Shown: positions 1 to 7,818 of the stretch, one piece after another
How positions within the stretch are numbered: position 1 is the stretch's first letter
How the letters are laid out: every line of letters begins with the position of its first letter
Source: an uncultured Eubacteriales bacterium
Lineage (GTDB): Bacteria > Bacillota > Clostridia > Lachnospirales > Lachnospiraceae
Length of the DNA: 12,481 nucleotides
Reading direction: 5' to 3'
Assembly (NCBI GenBank): GCA_900549105.1
Contig: URND01000089.1
Location: 1 to 12,481, forward strand
Translations under genes and position numbers: made by a program
The notes under the pieces: generated by a model
Database searches by the model: none
Seen by the model: only the letters and a program-made list of their open reading frames with translations
What the model was told of the DNA's origin: nothing

Positions 1-1024
1 AAGCCAGAATCTTATATTTATAGCTCACCACGCAGGTCTGCCCGGCCGGAACAGAATCTACATAAATGGTATCCGTTGGGCTGAGAAGGTTTAAAAATTC
101 CCCTTCATCCCCGATAGTTACCGTCATATTCCGAACAGATTCCGAACTGCTTGTGTTCCGAAGAGTTATATCCAGGGTCACTTCATCTCCGGCCTGAATG
201 TCTTCTTTCGAAGAGGTACAGGACTGGACAATCATCTTCGGTGCAAATGTCGGCGCTTCCGAACCGCCTCCGCCGCCGGAAGATGCACCGCCGGAGCCGC
301 CGCCGGACGGCCCTGTAACATCGACTGCCCCCGTCAAATCTTCCCCCGAATCCTTCGTCGGCGGTTCAATGGCTGGTTCTTCTTTTGACGGCTCCTTGCC
401 GGAGGGCTCAGTGGTTGGTTCCTCTTTGGATGGGTCTTTTGTTGACGGTTCCTCTGTTGACGGTTCCGTTGACGGCTCCTCTGTTGACGGCTCTTTAGTC
501 GACGGCTCGGTGGCCGGCGGTTTTTCATCCCTAATCGCCACTTTAACTGTAAACTCTTTATGTATCGGACTGCCATCTGTATTTTCTGCCTGCACCGTCA
601 AAATCACCGGATACTCACCGTTTTTTCTGTCGCTTTTCAGCTCCAGATCAAAAACTGCCAGATAACACGGGGCTGTTTCCTGGCTGTTATTTATTTTTTC
701 CTGGCTGAGGGAAACGTCCTTTTCATAGTTTTCAGATGCAAACGGTATATCTGTTCCGCTTCCCAGATTTAAAGAAACTTTCAATGCATCATTTTTCAAG
801 CCATTTGCATAAATCAGCGGGACAACCATATGGGCCGTATCATTTTCCACCTTTGGCCGATATCCGTCTTTATAGGTTTTATCCATCCCCGTATAAATGT
901 TTCCCTCGTCAATCTCTATCTCCGGCGCCTCAGGCTCAGCCCAGGCCTTCATGGCAAAAGCATCTGCCAGCAGCGCTGCTGCACAGAATATCCAAAAAAT
1001 TTTTTTCAAAATTCTCATTTCCAT
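1..1024 (-). CDS. Secreted protein with Pro/Thr/Ser repeat linker and CARDB/COG1361-like domain (3' end cut by window)
   Basis: Read from the reverse strand, this frame is open from an ATG at 1024 to the window edge (about 341 residues), so the C-terminus lies outside. Residues 4-29 form a signal peptide: basic RILKK, a hydrophobic core and a likely cleavage after AWA (residues 27-29). An N-terminal extracellular domain follows to about residue 165. Next comes a low-complexity linker (about 167-232) built on EPST/EEPSK units, then a Gly/Ser-rich stretch (about 241-252). A second domain then begins with the pattern of COG1361/CARDB-type beta-sandwiches (aGDEVTLDITLRNTS). A second ATG at 1018 overlaps the ATPase stop as ATGA. 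The GGAGG at about 1029-1033 sits 4 nt from the first ATG and 10 nt from the second, so the start is ambiguous. The gene is coupled to the ABC genes and is probably their surface partner. The fold call is from pattern memory. Confidence 0.75.
   Translation of the reverse strand, partial: MEMRILKKIFWIFCAAALLADAFAMKAWAEPEAPEIEIDEGNIYTGMDKTYKDGYRPKVENDTAHMVVPLIYANGLKNDALKVSLNLGSGTDIPFASENYEKDVSLSQEKINNSQETAPCYLAVFDLELKSDRKNGEYPVILTVQAENTDGSPIHKEFTVKVAIRDEKPPATEPSTKEPSTEEPSTEPSTEEPSTKDPSKEEPTTEPSGKEPSKEEPAIEPPTKDSGEDLTGAVDVTGPSGGGSGGASSGGGGGSEAPTFAPKMIVQSCTSSKEDIQAGDEVTLDITLRNTSSSESVRNMTVTIGDEGEFLNLLSPTDTIYVDSVPAGQTCVVSYKYKILA
360..525 (-). repeat. Degenerate tandem repeat encoding Pro/Thr/Ser/Glu linker
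   Basis: The segment repeats a degenerate 12-15 bp unit (plus-strand form close to GTTGACGGCTCC) several times. On the coding (minus) strand it yields repeated EPS(T/K) and EEPST peptides. It is the interdomain linker of the secreted protein, a region expected to vary in copy number between strains. Confidence 0.75.
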
Positions 1025-1650
1025 TTATCCTCCATTTCATGAACATCGTCGCACAATTCTTCGATATCCTGTGCGTTATGGCTGGCTAAAAGTATGGCTT
1101 TGCCCTGTTTTTTCAAATCTTTCAGCAGCTCCCTCATCTGTGCGGCCCCCGCCTTATCCAGTCCGTTAAAGGGTTCGTCCAATATGAGAACTCCCGGGTC
1201 TTCCATAATCGCCTGAGCGATTCCAAGCCGCTGTCGCATTCCAAGGGAGTATTTGGACACTGGCTTGCGCATCTTTGGATTCAGGCCGACCTGTTCCAGC
1301 GTTTTTATAATTTCTTCCTTGCCAATCCGCGCCTTCAGTGACGCTAGAATCTTTAAATTTTTAACCCCGCTTAAATTCGGCAAAAATCCCGGCGTTTCGA
1401 TAATAACTCCCAGTCTGTCCGGGAAATCGCAATCCCTTCCGACCCGCTGTCCGTTGACAACAATATTCCCCGAATCCGCCTTCATAAAACCGCAAATGCA
1501 TTTCATCAGCACCGTTTTGCCGCTGCCGTTATTGCCGACAACGCCAAAAATCCGGCCCGGCGGAATGGTTAGATTCACATCCTTCAGGACATGCTCTTTT
1601 CCAAAGGATTTATAGACATGTTCCACGATAATTCCTGTTTGCTGCTCCAT
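1015..1650 (-). CDS. ABC transporter ATP-binding protein, BcrA/LanF-like
   Basis: A 211-residue nucleotide-binding subunit that would power the adjacent ABC-2-type membrane proteins. Walker A is GNNGSGKT (residues 39-46), the signature is SLGMRQR (135-141), Walker B is VLILDEP (154-160, catalytic E159) and the switch His is H191. At the Q-loop position the sequence reads IIETPGF, with Glu85 in place of Gln. This 'E-loop' is known from lantibiotic-immunity and bacitracin-type transporters. The protein ends about 20 residues after the H-loop, so it lacks any C-terminal regulatory domain. The ATG at 1650 is chosen because homologues begin just before the EHVYKSFG strand and a G-rich ribosome site (GGGGTGAG) precedes it; the frame is open further upstream without support. 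Sixteen bases separate it from the permease stop, and its stop overlaps the next gene. Confidence 0.9.
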   Translation of the reverse strand: MEQQTGIIVEHVYKSFGKEHVLKDVNLTIPPGRIFGVVGNNGSGKTVLMKCICGFMKADSGNIVVNGQRVGRDCDFPDRLGVIIETPGFLPNLSGVKNLKILASLKARIGKEEIIKTLEQVGLNPKMRKPVSKYSLGMRQRLGIAQAIMEDPGVLILDEPFNGLDKAGAAQMRELLKDLKKQGKAILLASHNAQDIEELCDDVHEMEDKWK

Positions 1651-1666
1651 TTTCTCACCCCGAAAA

Positions 1667-2560
1667 TTACTTTTGTGTCCCTGTGAAATCAAAGGAATAA
1701 TTTCTGATTTTCCAGATGGAAAGTCCGAATAAAAACAGACTCCCCAATGCAAAAAAGACATAAGATACCCACAGTTTCGGCAGATTGTCATAGCCAAAGT
1801 TGTGCATATAATAGGTTGCATGATTCAACGGCGATATCCAGCCGAAAATAATATTCGCCGTCTTTCTCTGCTCCTGGGATAAATGCAGTATTTTTGCGAT
1901 GAATTCCGGATTCATAAGAAATCCAAAACCGCTGAAAATGATACCGCCCACCATGCCGCCGTTTCCTTTCCAGAGGTTCAGATAAAGAATCAGGCTGGCC
2001 ATTAACACCGAATATTCGGCCATCAGTCCAAAAATATGTATCATACATGTATAGGGAAAAGAAAGCTCCAACACCTTCACAAAGGCGGGAACCGCAATTT
2101 TTTCTCCGATACTTGAATAGCCTAAAATTGCCGCCGTATCACTCCAGAGGTTTGCCGTGTAGGCCCTTGCCCCCGCCAGCACGCAGGTGGAAAGGAGGAT
2201 AAAGCACATAAATCCCATGGTCGCCAGGACAAGATATAAAATCTGTCCCAAAAGCCAGACTTTTCGATTAATCCGCACAAGAAAGAGGGGCACCTCATTT
2301 CCCAGATTCGGCATATCGGCAAACAGCAGCAAAAGCAGCAAAGATATCACCAGAATTGAGGTCGCATCACCGAAAGTCCATATGAAAGGTTCCAATATCT
2401 GAACAATAGTGTCATGCTCCTTTGCAAAAACAAGCACCTTATCCGAAAGGAGAAAGCAAACGATAAAGCCCAGGGCAAAAGCCAGCCAGATTTGAGGATT
2501 TTTTCGCCATCTCCGAAAATTTGCCATGGCAACCAGCCAAATCTGCCGAATTCTATACAC
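1667..2560 (-). CDS. ABC-2-type membrane protein (permease subunit)
   Basis: A 297-residue integral membrane protein, with hydrophobic segments near residues 24-45, 67-83, 101-130, 165-195, 200-216 and 262-284. A basic cytoplasmic N-terminus (FRRWRKN) precedes the first segment. The size and roughly six spans fit an ABC-2-type export subunit, and the ATPase gene lies immediately downstream. The start is GTG at 2560: an excellent AGGAGGTG lies 8 nt upstream, and no in-frame ATG occurs before residue 12. The GTG lies inside the end of the preceding permease frame (8-nt overlap), implying translational coupling. I recognise no named family and assign the function from topology and context. Confidence 0.8.
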   Translation of the reverse strand: MYRIRQIWLVAMANFRRWRKNPQIWLAFALGFIVCFLLSDKVLVFAKEHDTIVQILEPFIWTFGDATSILVISLLLLLLFADMPNLGNEVPLFLVRINRKVWLLGQILYLVLATMGFMCFILLSTCVLAGARAYTANLWSDTAAILGYSSIGEKIAVPAFVKVLELSFPYTCMIHIFGLMAEYSVLMASLILYLNLWKGNGGMVGGIIFSGFGFLMNPEFIAKILHLSQEQRKTANIIFGWISPLNHATYYMHNFGYDNLPKLWVSYVFFALGSLFLFGLSIWKIRNYSFDFTGTQK

Positions 2561-3171
2561 TTTCGATGCACCTCCTGAGAATCATGTCATATACGCAGAG
2601 CAGAACAAGAATAAGTCCTGCCAGAAGAAATACAATTCCCCATTCGTTAAATATCCATGTGTGTTCCGGCGCCAGCCATTCATAGGGATATAAGCAGTAA
2701 AGCGACCGGAAATAGCGCTCGTGCAAAATAACCATGACATAATAAAATACAAAAGCCCCGCCATAAGCGATGTAGCGGCTGAGCAGCCAGTACGGCGGCC
2801 ACAACTGCCCAGAGCATCCCGGACAAAAAAATCAGAAGGGGACTCCACTGGATATTTTCATCATTTTTCAAAAGAACATAAATCCAGCATCCAAGAAATT
2901 CCACCGCGCCGCCGCTCAGGCCGCAGGCAAAAAATTTCCCAAATATATAGGATGACACCCCGGCCCGGGGCAGATAGGCTTTGATAAAGCCGCTCTGATA
3001 ATCTGCAAGCCAGGCCGTCGAATAGGGCAGGGTACATAAAACCGGGACAGTCATCCGGAAAACATCCGAATTAAAACCCGCTGCAAATAATATTCCGATT
3101 TCCAGCAGAACGCCCGCAATAAAACCCCTGGAGCAGATTGCCCGCCCCACATCCGTTTCAAAACTGTTCAT
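2553..3171 (-). pseudogene. ABC-2-type membrane protein interrupted by a +1 frameshift
   Basis: The frame starting at ATG 3171 encodes a membrane protein (FIAGVLLEIGILFAAGF..., then SSYIFGKFFACGLSGG..., then LLIFLSGMLWAVVAAVLAA). It then runs into a poorly fitting tail (QPLHRLWRGF...) and stops at 2680. The +1 frame instead continues the membrane pattern (SRYIAYGGAFVFYYVMVI, then WGIVFLLAGLILVLLCVY) and stops at 2553, overlapping the next permease start by 8 nt as expected in an operon. Skipping one base near 2781 joins VLAA to SRYIAYGG and gives a continuous protein of about 205 residues. No classical +1 slippery site (such as CTT AGG or CCC TGA) is visible, so a mutation or sequencing error is likeliest. 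The start is 2 nt after the lipoprotein stop, with only a weak ribosome site, so it is probably coupled. A functional transporter would need this subunit unless its partner works alone. Confidence 0.75.
2569..2576 (-). promoter_or_regulatory. Strong ribosome binding site that decides a GTG start
   Basis: On the minus strand this reads AGGAGGTG, eight bases before the GTG at 2560. It supports GTG as the true start of the second permease rather than the ATG eleven codons inside. Confidence 0.75.
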
Positions 3172-3173
3172 AT

Positions 3174-4745
3174 TTAATATCCCAGACTTCGATCGATTAC
3201 TGAGCCGTCAATGGCATTAATCGTCATAATGCCACCCTTATATTCCGTGCCGTACTCATCTGTCTTTTTCCCCTGGAAATCCCAAACCGGCACCATCAGC
3301 CCTGTGTCATAGCTGTCCGCTTCACTGATTCTTGCATATCCGAGGACAACCCGGTCAATTTCGATAACCACATCGGAATCCAAGTCCGAATCCACTTTAG
3401 CATTAGCAACCGTCACCATTTGCTCAAAAGTACCTCTGACTTCGTCAAAGCTTTTCATATTTGAGTTCTCTACAACGGTTTCCGTTACCTCCAGCGGCGC
3501 ATTATAGTCAAATCCCACAATGCCCGAATCATTCACCCGAATTTCAATATTTTCAAGCGGCCAGTCCTTCTTCACATAATCATCGCCGTTCCATCCCTCT
3601 TCATGCTTGCCTGTCGGGTCAAAGGTTGTAAACACGCCGTCCATACTGCGCATATAGCGGAAGATGTAGAGCTTTCGATAGCCCGGTTCCCAATCTCCGC
3701 CCTTTCGGATATTCGGAATCTCAGAATACAGGCCGCCCTCATACCACTGATAAGTGTCGCTCAGCTCCAGCTTCTGCATTAAATCATCTGCCTTTGTCCG
3801 CGCTTCTTCCTCGGAAATGGTTGTCGGCTCATCCGTATACTCAACAAAGGACATTTCTCCGCCCAGCATCCGCTCCGCATAGTCCTTTGACCGGTCTTCA
3901 TCCGCCGGCCATACGCCGCTGGCAATTTCATCCAGCACCGTTGTCTCCACGATTGCCACCGCTGTAAAGTCATATCCGTGCCTGCCCCGCCGAAAGCTCA
4001 GCTTATTGCCCCGCTCATCATTATTTTGGGCAGTGATTGAAATATAATTGTCATTAGCCCCATTATTGGCTGCATAAAAAATCTCACCGTTTTGATTCAA
4101 ACTATATTCCCACTCATAGAAATCCTCGCCGCCGGCCTTTCCCGTCATTTCTGCTGTAGGATGTAAAAGCCCATCGGATTCATTGCCTTCCCATACCGGC
4201 TGCTCCGGCGCATTCTCATAGGCCTCCTGCAGTTCATCAATATATCGCTGATTGTCTTCAATAAAAATATCCTTATCCGGTTCATCACTGTTTTTCAGTC
4301 TCTCCATCTCGGCCTTCGCCCCTCTGAGTTCTTCCTCGATGTCACTCCGTGTCCTCATACTCAGCGTCACTCCGGCATCATATAAAGTTTCTCCGGCGGT
4401 CAATTCCGCCAGCACCTTGTCCAAAAACTCCTGACTGATTCGCTTTTGCTGAACCCGGAACACAGACATTTGCTCCGCCTGAGGAATATCCACCTTCGCG
4501 TTCACATTCACCGAAACACCGAGAGAGTCATCGGAAAGCGTTGTCTGATAGGTTTCATAAGCCCCGGCAATATTCGCCATATCCACCGTACCCTCTCCGT
4601 CCTTTTGGGCTTCCTCAATCAAATTATCCATATCTTTATTGACCACCATCGAAGAATCCGGATTTTTCTGACACCCCGAAAGCAGCAGCGATGCAATCAC
4701 TGTACAGACAGCGATGCGTGTATACCTTATCGCACAAATTTTCAT
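3174..4745 (-). CDS. DUF6034-like lipoprotein
   Basis: A 523-residue predicted surface lipoprotein. The N-terminus has basic residues, a hydrophobic core and the lipobox LLSGC, with the lipidated Cys at residue 25. The mature part starts QKNPDSSMVVNKD. A charged, probably helical segment follows (about residues 125-180), then a long beta-rich region to the end (VWDFQGKKTDEYGT..., IDGSVIDRSLGY). The length and the VVNKD motif just after the lipobox match, from memory, the uncharacterised DUF6034 family of clostridia, often found next to ABC-2 permeases. The ATG at 4745 has AAGGGAG about 9 nt upstream. The gene begins a sub-operon with its own promoter candidate and is followed after 2 nt by the first permease. 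A role as substrate-binding or cell-wall-facing partner of the ABC module is inference. Confidence 0.85.
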   Translation of the reverse strand: MKICAIRYTRIAVCTVIASLLLSGCQKNPDSSMVVNKDMDNLIEEAQKDGEGTVDMANIAGAYETYQTTLSDDSLGVSVNVNAKVDIPQAEQMSVFRVQQKRISQEFLDKVLAELTAGETLYDAGVTLSMRTRSDIEEELRGAKAEMERLKNSDEPDKDIFIEDNQRYIDELQEAYENAPEQPVWEGNESDGLLHPTAEMTGKAGGEDFYEWEYSLNQNGEIFYAANNGANDNYISITAQNNDERGNKLSFRRGRHGYDFTAVAIVETTVLDEIASGVWPADEDRSKDYAERMLGGEMSFVEYTDEPTTISEEEARTKADDLMQKLELSDTYQWYEGGLYSEIPNIRKGGDWEPGYRKLYIFRYMRSMDGVFTTFDPTGKHEEGWNGDDYVKKDWPLENIEIRVNDSGIVGFDYNAPLEVTETVVENSNMKSFDEVRGTFEQMVTVANAKVDSDLDSDVVIEIDRVVLGYARISEADSYDTGLMVPVWDFQGKKTDEYGTEYKGGIMTINAIDGSVIDRSLGY

Positions 4746-4772
4746 TACTCATTTCTCCCTTCCGCTTTATAT

Positions 4773-4826
4773 GTAAAAGAACCCATATCAGGATTTGTAT
4801 GATACTATCCTAACATGAGTTCTTAC
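4773..4826. repeat. Imperfect inverted repeat overlapping the promoter (operator candidate)
   Basis: The arms are GTAAAAGAACCCAT (4773-4786) and ATGAGTTCTTAC (4815-4826). The second, reverse complemented, is GTAAGAACTCAT, matching the first except for a 2-base insertion and one substitution. Similarity continues outward (ATGTAA) and inward (CAT-TCA/TTA). One arm sits in the -35/-10 spacer and the other just downstream of the expected start. This fits binding of a regulator such as the response regulator encoded upstream, although OmpR-type proteins more often use direct repeats. Confidence 0.45.
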
Positions 4827-4831
4827 ATCAA
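4802..4831 (-). promoter_or_regulatory. Promoter candidate for the lipoprotein/ABC genes
   Basis: On the minus strand, TTGATG (4826-4831) and TAGTAT (4802-4807) are separated by 18 bp in the 97-bp gap after the kinase stop. They match the sigma-A consensus at 5/6 and 4/6 positions. This would allow separate expression of the lipoprotein and transporter, with the kinase pair upstream. Confidence 0.45.
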
Positions 4832-4845
4832 GTATTCATCATTTT

Positions 4846-6255
4846 TTAAACAAATTGTAAAATCATCCGTGTGCCTTCCCCTTCTCTGCTGTCAACCCGA
4901 ATCGTTATATGGTGCCGTTTTGCAATCAGGGCTGTCAGGGCAAGGCCAAGGCCGGCGCCGCCGCTCTTCCGGCTCCTGGATTTATCAACCATATAGAAGG
5001 GCTCCATAATTTTTTCCTGCTCATCCGCCGGAATTCCCTGTCCGAAATCCTGGACTTCAATGCAGTGTTCATAAGCCTTGAGAATGATTTTTCCGCCCGG
5101 CTCGCTGGCTTTCACGCCATTGTCAATCAAATTGATCAGCACATCCGTCATTAAATCCAAATCCATCGGAAAATGTTCTCCCTGCTGAATACATTCCAGC
5201 GTCATCTGTTTTTCCTCTAAAATGACCCGGCAGGCAGCCGATGCCGCTTCAAACAATCTCTCCACCGGCGTGTCCGTCAAAATCAACTCGGTTTCCTGAT
5301 CCAGCTCCAGAAGCGCCATCATCTTTTTAGACAGCCGTTCCAGGCGTCCGCACTCCTCATAAATATAGAGAAGAGCCGTTTCCTGGTTTTCCGGGCTGAG
5401 TTTGGTGGAGAGCAATGTCTGGGCATAGCCCGACATCGCTGTCATCGGTGTTTTTAACTCATGGGTTAAATTCCCCATAAACAAAGTTTTCCGGTGTTCA
5501 GATTCCTCCAGATTCCGTGTACTCGTCTCCACAGCCTCCGCCATTTTATTAAAGCTCTCTTCCAGCTCTCCGATTTCATCCTTCCGCCGGACAACAACCC
5601 TCTGGCCATAATTTCCCTCGGCCAGCCGCTTTGTCGTTTCATTCAATTCCCGAAGCGGCTCCAGAATATGTTTCAATACAAAATACAAAATCATCATGGT
5701 TACAGCCGTAATCCCCAAAGTAATCGCCAGAATATAGCCGGCAAGCTGATGTATGCTGTCCTTAACATTCTCCATCGACATTATGCTGTACAGGATAACG
5801 TCACTCTGAACATATGTATTAAACACGACATATTCCTCACTTCCCCGGGAATAGTTCGCATAGCCCACATCATATTTACTGCTGCTGGCATATACCATCT
5901 CTTCAAGTTCCTCAAAGGAAAGGGACGTATGATTATAGATTTCCTGAAAATCATAGCCCTCTTCCTCACTTCCGGTTTTCAAAAAACATATGATATTTTC
6001 ATACAGGGGATTTCTGTCTTTTTTCAGGTTCTTAAAAAAATACTGGAGATAAACTGCCTTTATCTCTTCATCAATTCCCTTCGCCAGCCCCTTTTCCAAT
6101 TCATTGACAACCTCATAAAAATCCTGATAGGCCTGAACTACCGCTTCATTTCTGAGACTCTTCCCGGTAACTCTTAAAATCAGAACATCCGCAAGCAAAG
6201 ACGCTGCCAAAAGAGCGATACAGCTAATCCACAAAATCCGGGTTCTTAATTTCAT
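4846..6255 (-). CDS. Two-component sensor histidine kinase
   Basis: A 469-residue membrane kinase. It has TM1 at about residues 7-29, an extracytoplasmic sensor domain of about 140 residues (30-170) and TM2 at 171-195. HAMP follows (about 196-250, LEPLRELNETTKRLAEG), then HisKA with H265 in NLTHELKTPM. The ATPase domain has an N-box (LINLIDNG, N375/N379), G1 (DFGQG, from D403) and G2 (GGAGLGL, 432-438). All catalytic motifs look intact. It would autophosphorylate H265 and pass phosphate to the adjacent regulator. The ATG at 6255 follows the regulator stop by 2 nt and has GGAGG at 7-nt spacing, so the two are co-translated. The sensor domain matches no family I recognise, so the signal is unknown. 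The downstream ABC-2 genes suggest antimicrobial or envelope stress as one possibility. Confidence 0.93.
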   Translation of the reverse strand: MKLRTRILWISCIALLAASLLADVLILRVTGKSLRNEAVVQAYQDFYEVVNELEKGLAKGIDEEIKAVYLQYFFKNLKKDRNPLYENIICFLKTGSEEEGYDFQEIYNHTSLSFEELEEMVYASSSKYDVGYANYSRGSEEYVVFNTYVQSDVILYSIMSMENVKDSIHQLAGYILAITLGITAVTMMILYFVLKHILEPLRELNETTKRLAEGNYGQRVVVRRKDEIGELEESFNKMAEAVETSTRNLEESEHRKTLFMGNLTHELKTPMTAMSGYAQTLLSTKLSPENQETALLYIYEECGRLERLSKKMMALLELDQETELILTDTPVERLFEAASAACRVILEEKQMTLECIQQGEHFPMDLDLMTDVLINLIDNGVKASEPGGKIILKAYEHCIEVQDFGQGIPADEQEKIMEPFYMVDKSRSRKSGGAGLGLALTALIAKRHHITIRVDSREGEGTRMILQFV

Positions 6256-6257
6256 AG

Positions 6258-6920
6258 TTATTCCTCCAGGCGGTATCCCATTTTAGATATGGTTTTAATA
6301 TGGTCCGCCAGTCCGAGTTTTTTGCGGAGCTGTCCGATATGTACATCCACTGTCCGGGTTTCTCCCATATATTCGATTCCCCAAACCATGCGCAGAAGAT
6401 TCTCCCTGGAAATGGCAATATTTTTATTTTTTGCCAGGACACTCAGAAGTTCAAACTCCTTTGGTTTTAATACAACCTCCCGGCCATCCTGTTTCACCGA
6501 ATGTTCTTCAAAATTGATTTCCATATTTAAAATCTTAATCGTATGACTCAGCTTATTGGCCCGTTCCAGCACCTTTTCCATGCGGACAAGCAATTCCAGT
6601 ATTTCAAAGGGTTTTACAATATAATCTTCGGCGCCGCCCTTCAACCCCTGAATTTTTGAGCCCAAATCATCCTTCGCCGTCAGAAAAATGACCGGAATTT
6701 CATATTTCTTCATATCCCCTAATAATTCAAAGCCGTTTTTTCCCGGAAGCATAACGTCCAAAAGAGCCAAATCATAATTATGGTCCTGCCCCAATCCTTT
6801 CTCAGCCTCAAGGCCGTTATAATAAATCTGAGTGTCATAATTTGAAACTTCCAGATTCATGGCAATCATTTTAGCAATTGCCTCTTCATCCTCAACAATT
6901 AAAATTCTGTTCTTTGCCAT
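6258..6920 (-). CDS. OmpR/PhoB-family response regulator
   Basis: A 220-residue regulator. The receiver domain (1-118) has acidic pocket residues E10/D11/E12, phosphoacceptor D55 in LLDVMLPG, T81 and K103 (VKPF). The winged-helix DNA-binding domain (about 127-220) shows KPKEFELLSVLAKN, the RTVDVHIGQLRKKLG recognition region and the terminal MGYRLEE. The length is standard and no key residue is missing. It is paired with the kinase downstream (2-nt gap) and lies 26 nt after the anchored protein gene. A likely target is the promoter and inverted repeat at 4773-4831, or its own operon; this is inferred from position only. The ATG at 6920 has a GGGAG-type ribosome site. Confidence 0.95.
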   Translation of the reverse strand: MAKNRILIVEDEEAIAKMIAMNLEVSNYDTQIYYNGLEAEKGLGQDHNYDLALLDVMLPGKNGFELLGDMKKYEIPVIFLTAKDDLGSKIQGLKGGAEDYIVKPFEILELLVRMEKVLERANKLSHTIKILNMEINFEEHSVKQDGREVVLKPKEFELLSVLAKNKNIAISRENLLRMVWGIEYMGETRTVDVHIGQLRKKLGLADHIKTISKMGYRLEE

Positions 6921-6946
6921 CCCATTCTCCCGTCTTTCTGTTCACA

Positions 6947-7741
6947 CTATAACTGGATAAGGCCTGTTCCCTCTTCATCCAACGGAATTTCTCCATAGGA
7001 TTCCTCATACTCTTCTTCCGGTGCCTCATCCTCAAAAATACCGTCCAAAAGCGCTTCATACTGCTCCGTCAGCTCATCATCCTCAAAGGTAAGATAATCG
7101 TTCACAATCTCCCATTTTCCTTTATTTTCCTCCAGAAAACTTATCACGGTCTCAAAGCTGTCCATCCAGTCCAGCAGGATATCTATCTGCCCCTCAAATT
7201 CGCCGTCGGAATCCCAGCTTCGCACAATATCCATCCGCTCTCTATAAAAATCAAGATAATAACTGTCCAAATCATATTTTTCAACATAGGACATCATCCT
7301 GTCCTCCGCCGCAAGTTCTTTATGCTCCCGCTTACATTCCTGGAATTCGCTTCTCATATGGCGGATATATTCTTTTGTCTTCGGGAAATCCGGGCCGTCC
7401 GCCGCATAATTTTCCGAAGAAAGGACATTCGATATATTTTCATCCGCCAAAAGGCTCAGAATTTTGATATTATTCTCAAAAATATCCCATATATAAGCTT
7501 TCATGGCTCTTTCCACAAGGGCATAGTCATCCTTAGTGACTACCCGGTTGGCCCGCACATAAACTTCTTCATAGTCCAGCGTTTCAAGCTTATATGTCAT
7601 TTCCCAAAATCCCTCTATCTCTGTCTCCAGCTTGTCCTCCTGTTTAAAATCAGAAACAAGAAAAAAGCCGACGATAATTCCAAAAACAAGGAAAATTCCT
7701 CCGACAACCGCAAGAATTCCAATAATTATCTTTTTCACCAT
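6947..7741 (-). CDS. Membrane-anchored acidic protein of unknown function
   Basis: A 264-residue protein I do not recognise. It has a single N-terminal hydrophobic segment (residues 5-29, IIIGILAVVGGIFLVFGIIV) behind Lys3-Lys4. A charged, probably alpha-helical extracytoplasmic region follows, and the C-terminal tail is very acidic (about 210-258, FEDDELTEQ..., EDEAPEEEYEESYGEI). No lipobox or enzyme motif is visible. The ATG at 7741 is preferred because the protein then starts directly before the membrane anchor and AAGGGA lies about 8 nt upstream. An in-frame ATG at 7786 with AAAGGA at 5 nt would add 15 residues and cannot be excluded. It is the first gene of the two-component/ABC operon. 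It could be an accessory sensor or ligand-binding protein for the kinase, but this is inference. Confidence 0.8.
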   Translation of the reverse strand: MVKKIIIGILAVVGGIFLVFGIIVGFFLVSDFKQEDKLETEIEGFWEMTYKLETLDYEEVYVRANRVVTKDDYALVERAMKAYIWDIFENNIKILSLLADENISNVLSSENYAADGPDFPKTKEYIRHMRSEFQECKREHKELAAEDRMMSYVEKYDLDSYYLDFYRERMDIVRSWDSDGEFEGQIDILLDWMDSFETVISFLEENKGKWEIVNDYLTFEDDELTEQYEALLDGIFEDEAPEEEYEESYGEIPLDEEGTGLIQL

Positions 7742-7818
7742 AGTACATTTCCCTTCCCGCTTTAACCCGCGTATATAGCAACGCATTATGTTCCTTTTAT
7801 TTTACTATATGCCTCCCC

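Noticed and set aside
198..665. Plus-strand 155-residue open frame rich in GSxxDGS
   Set aside because: It is the antisense shadow of the Pro/Thr/Ser repeat on the minus strand, which has a proper signal peptide and ribosome site.
1667..3171. Programmed +1 ribosomal frameshift in the permease gene
   Set aside because: No known +1 slippery site or nearby stimulatory stop is visible around 2781; mutation or sequencing error is the simpler explanation.
5494..6177. Plus-strand 227-residue open frame inside the kinase gene
   Set aside because: It lies fully antisense to a kinase with all motifs intact and has no recognisable domain of its own.
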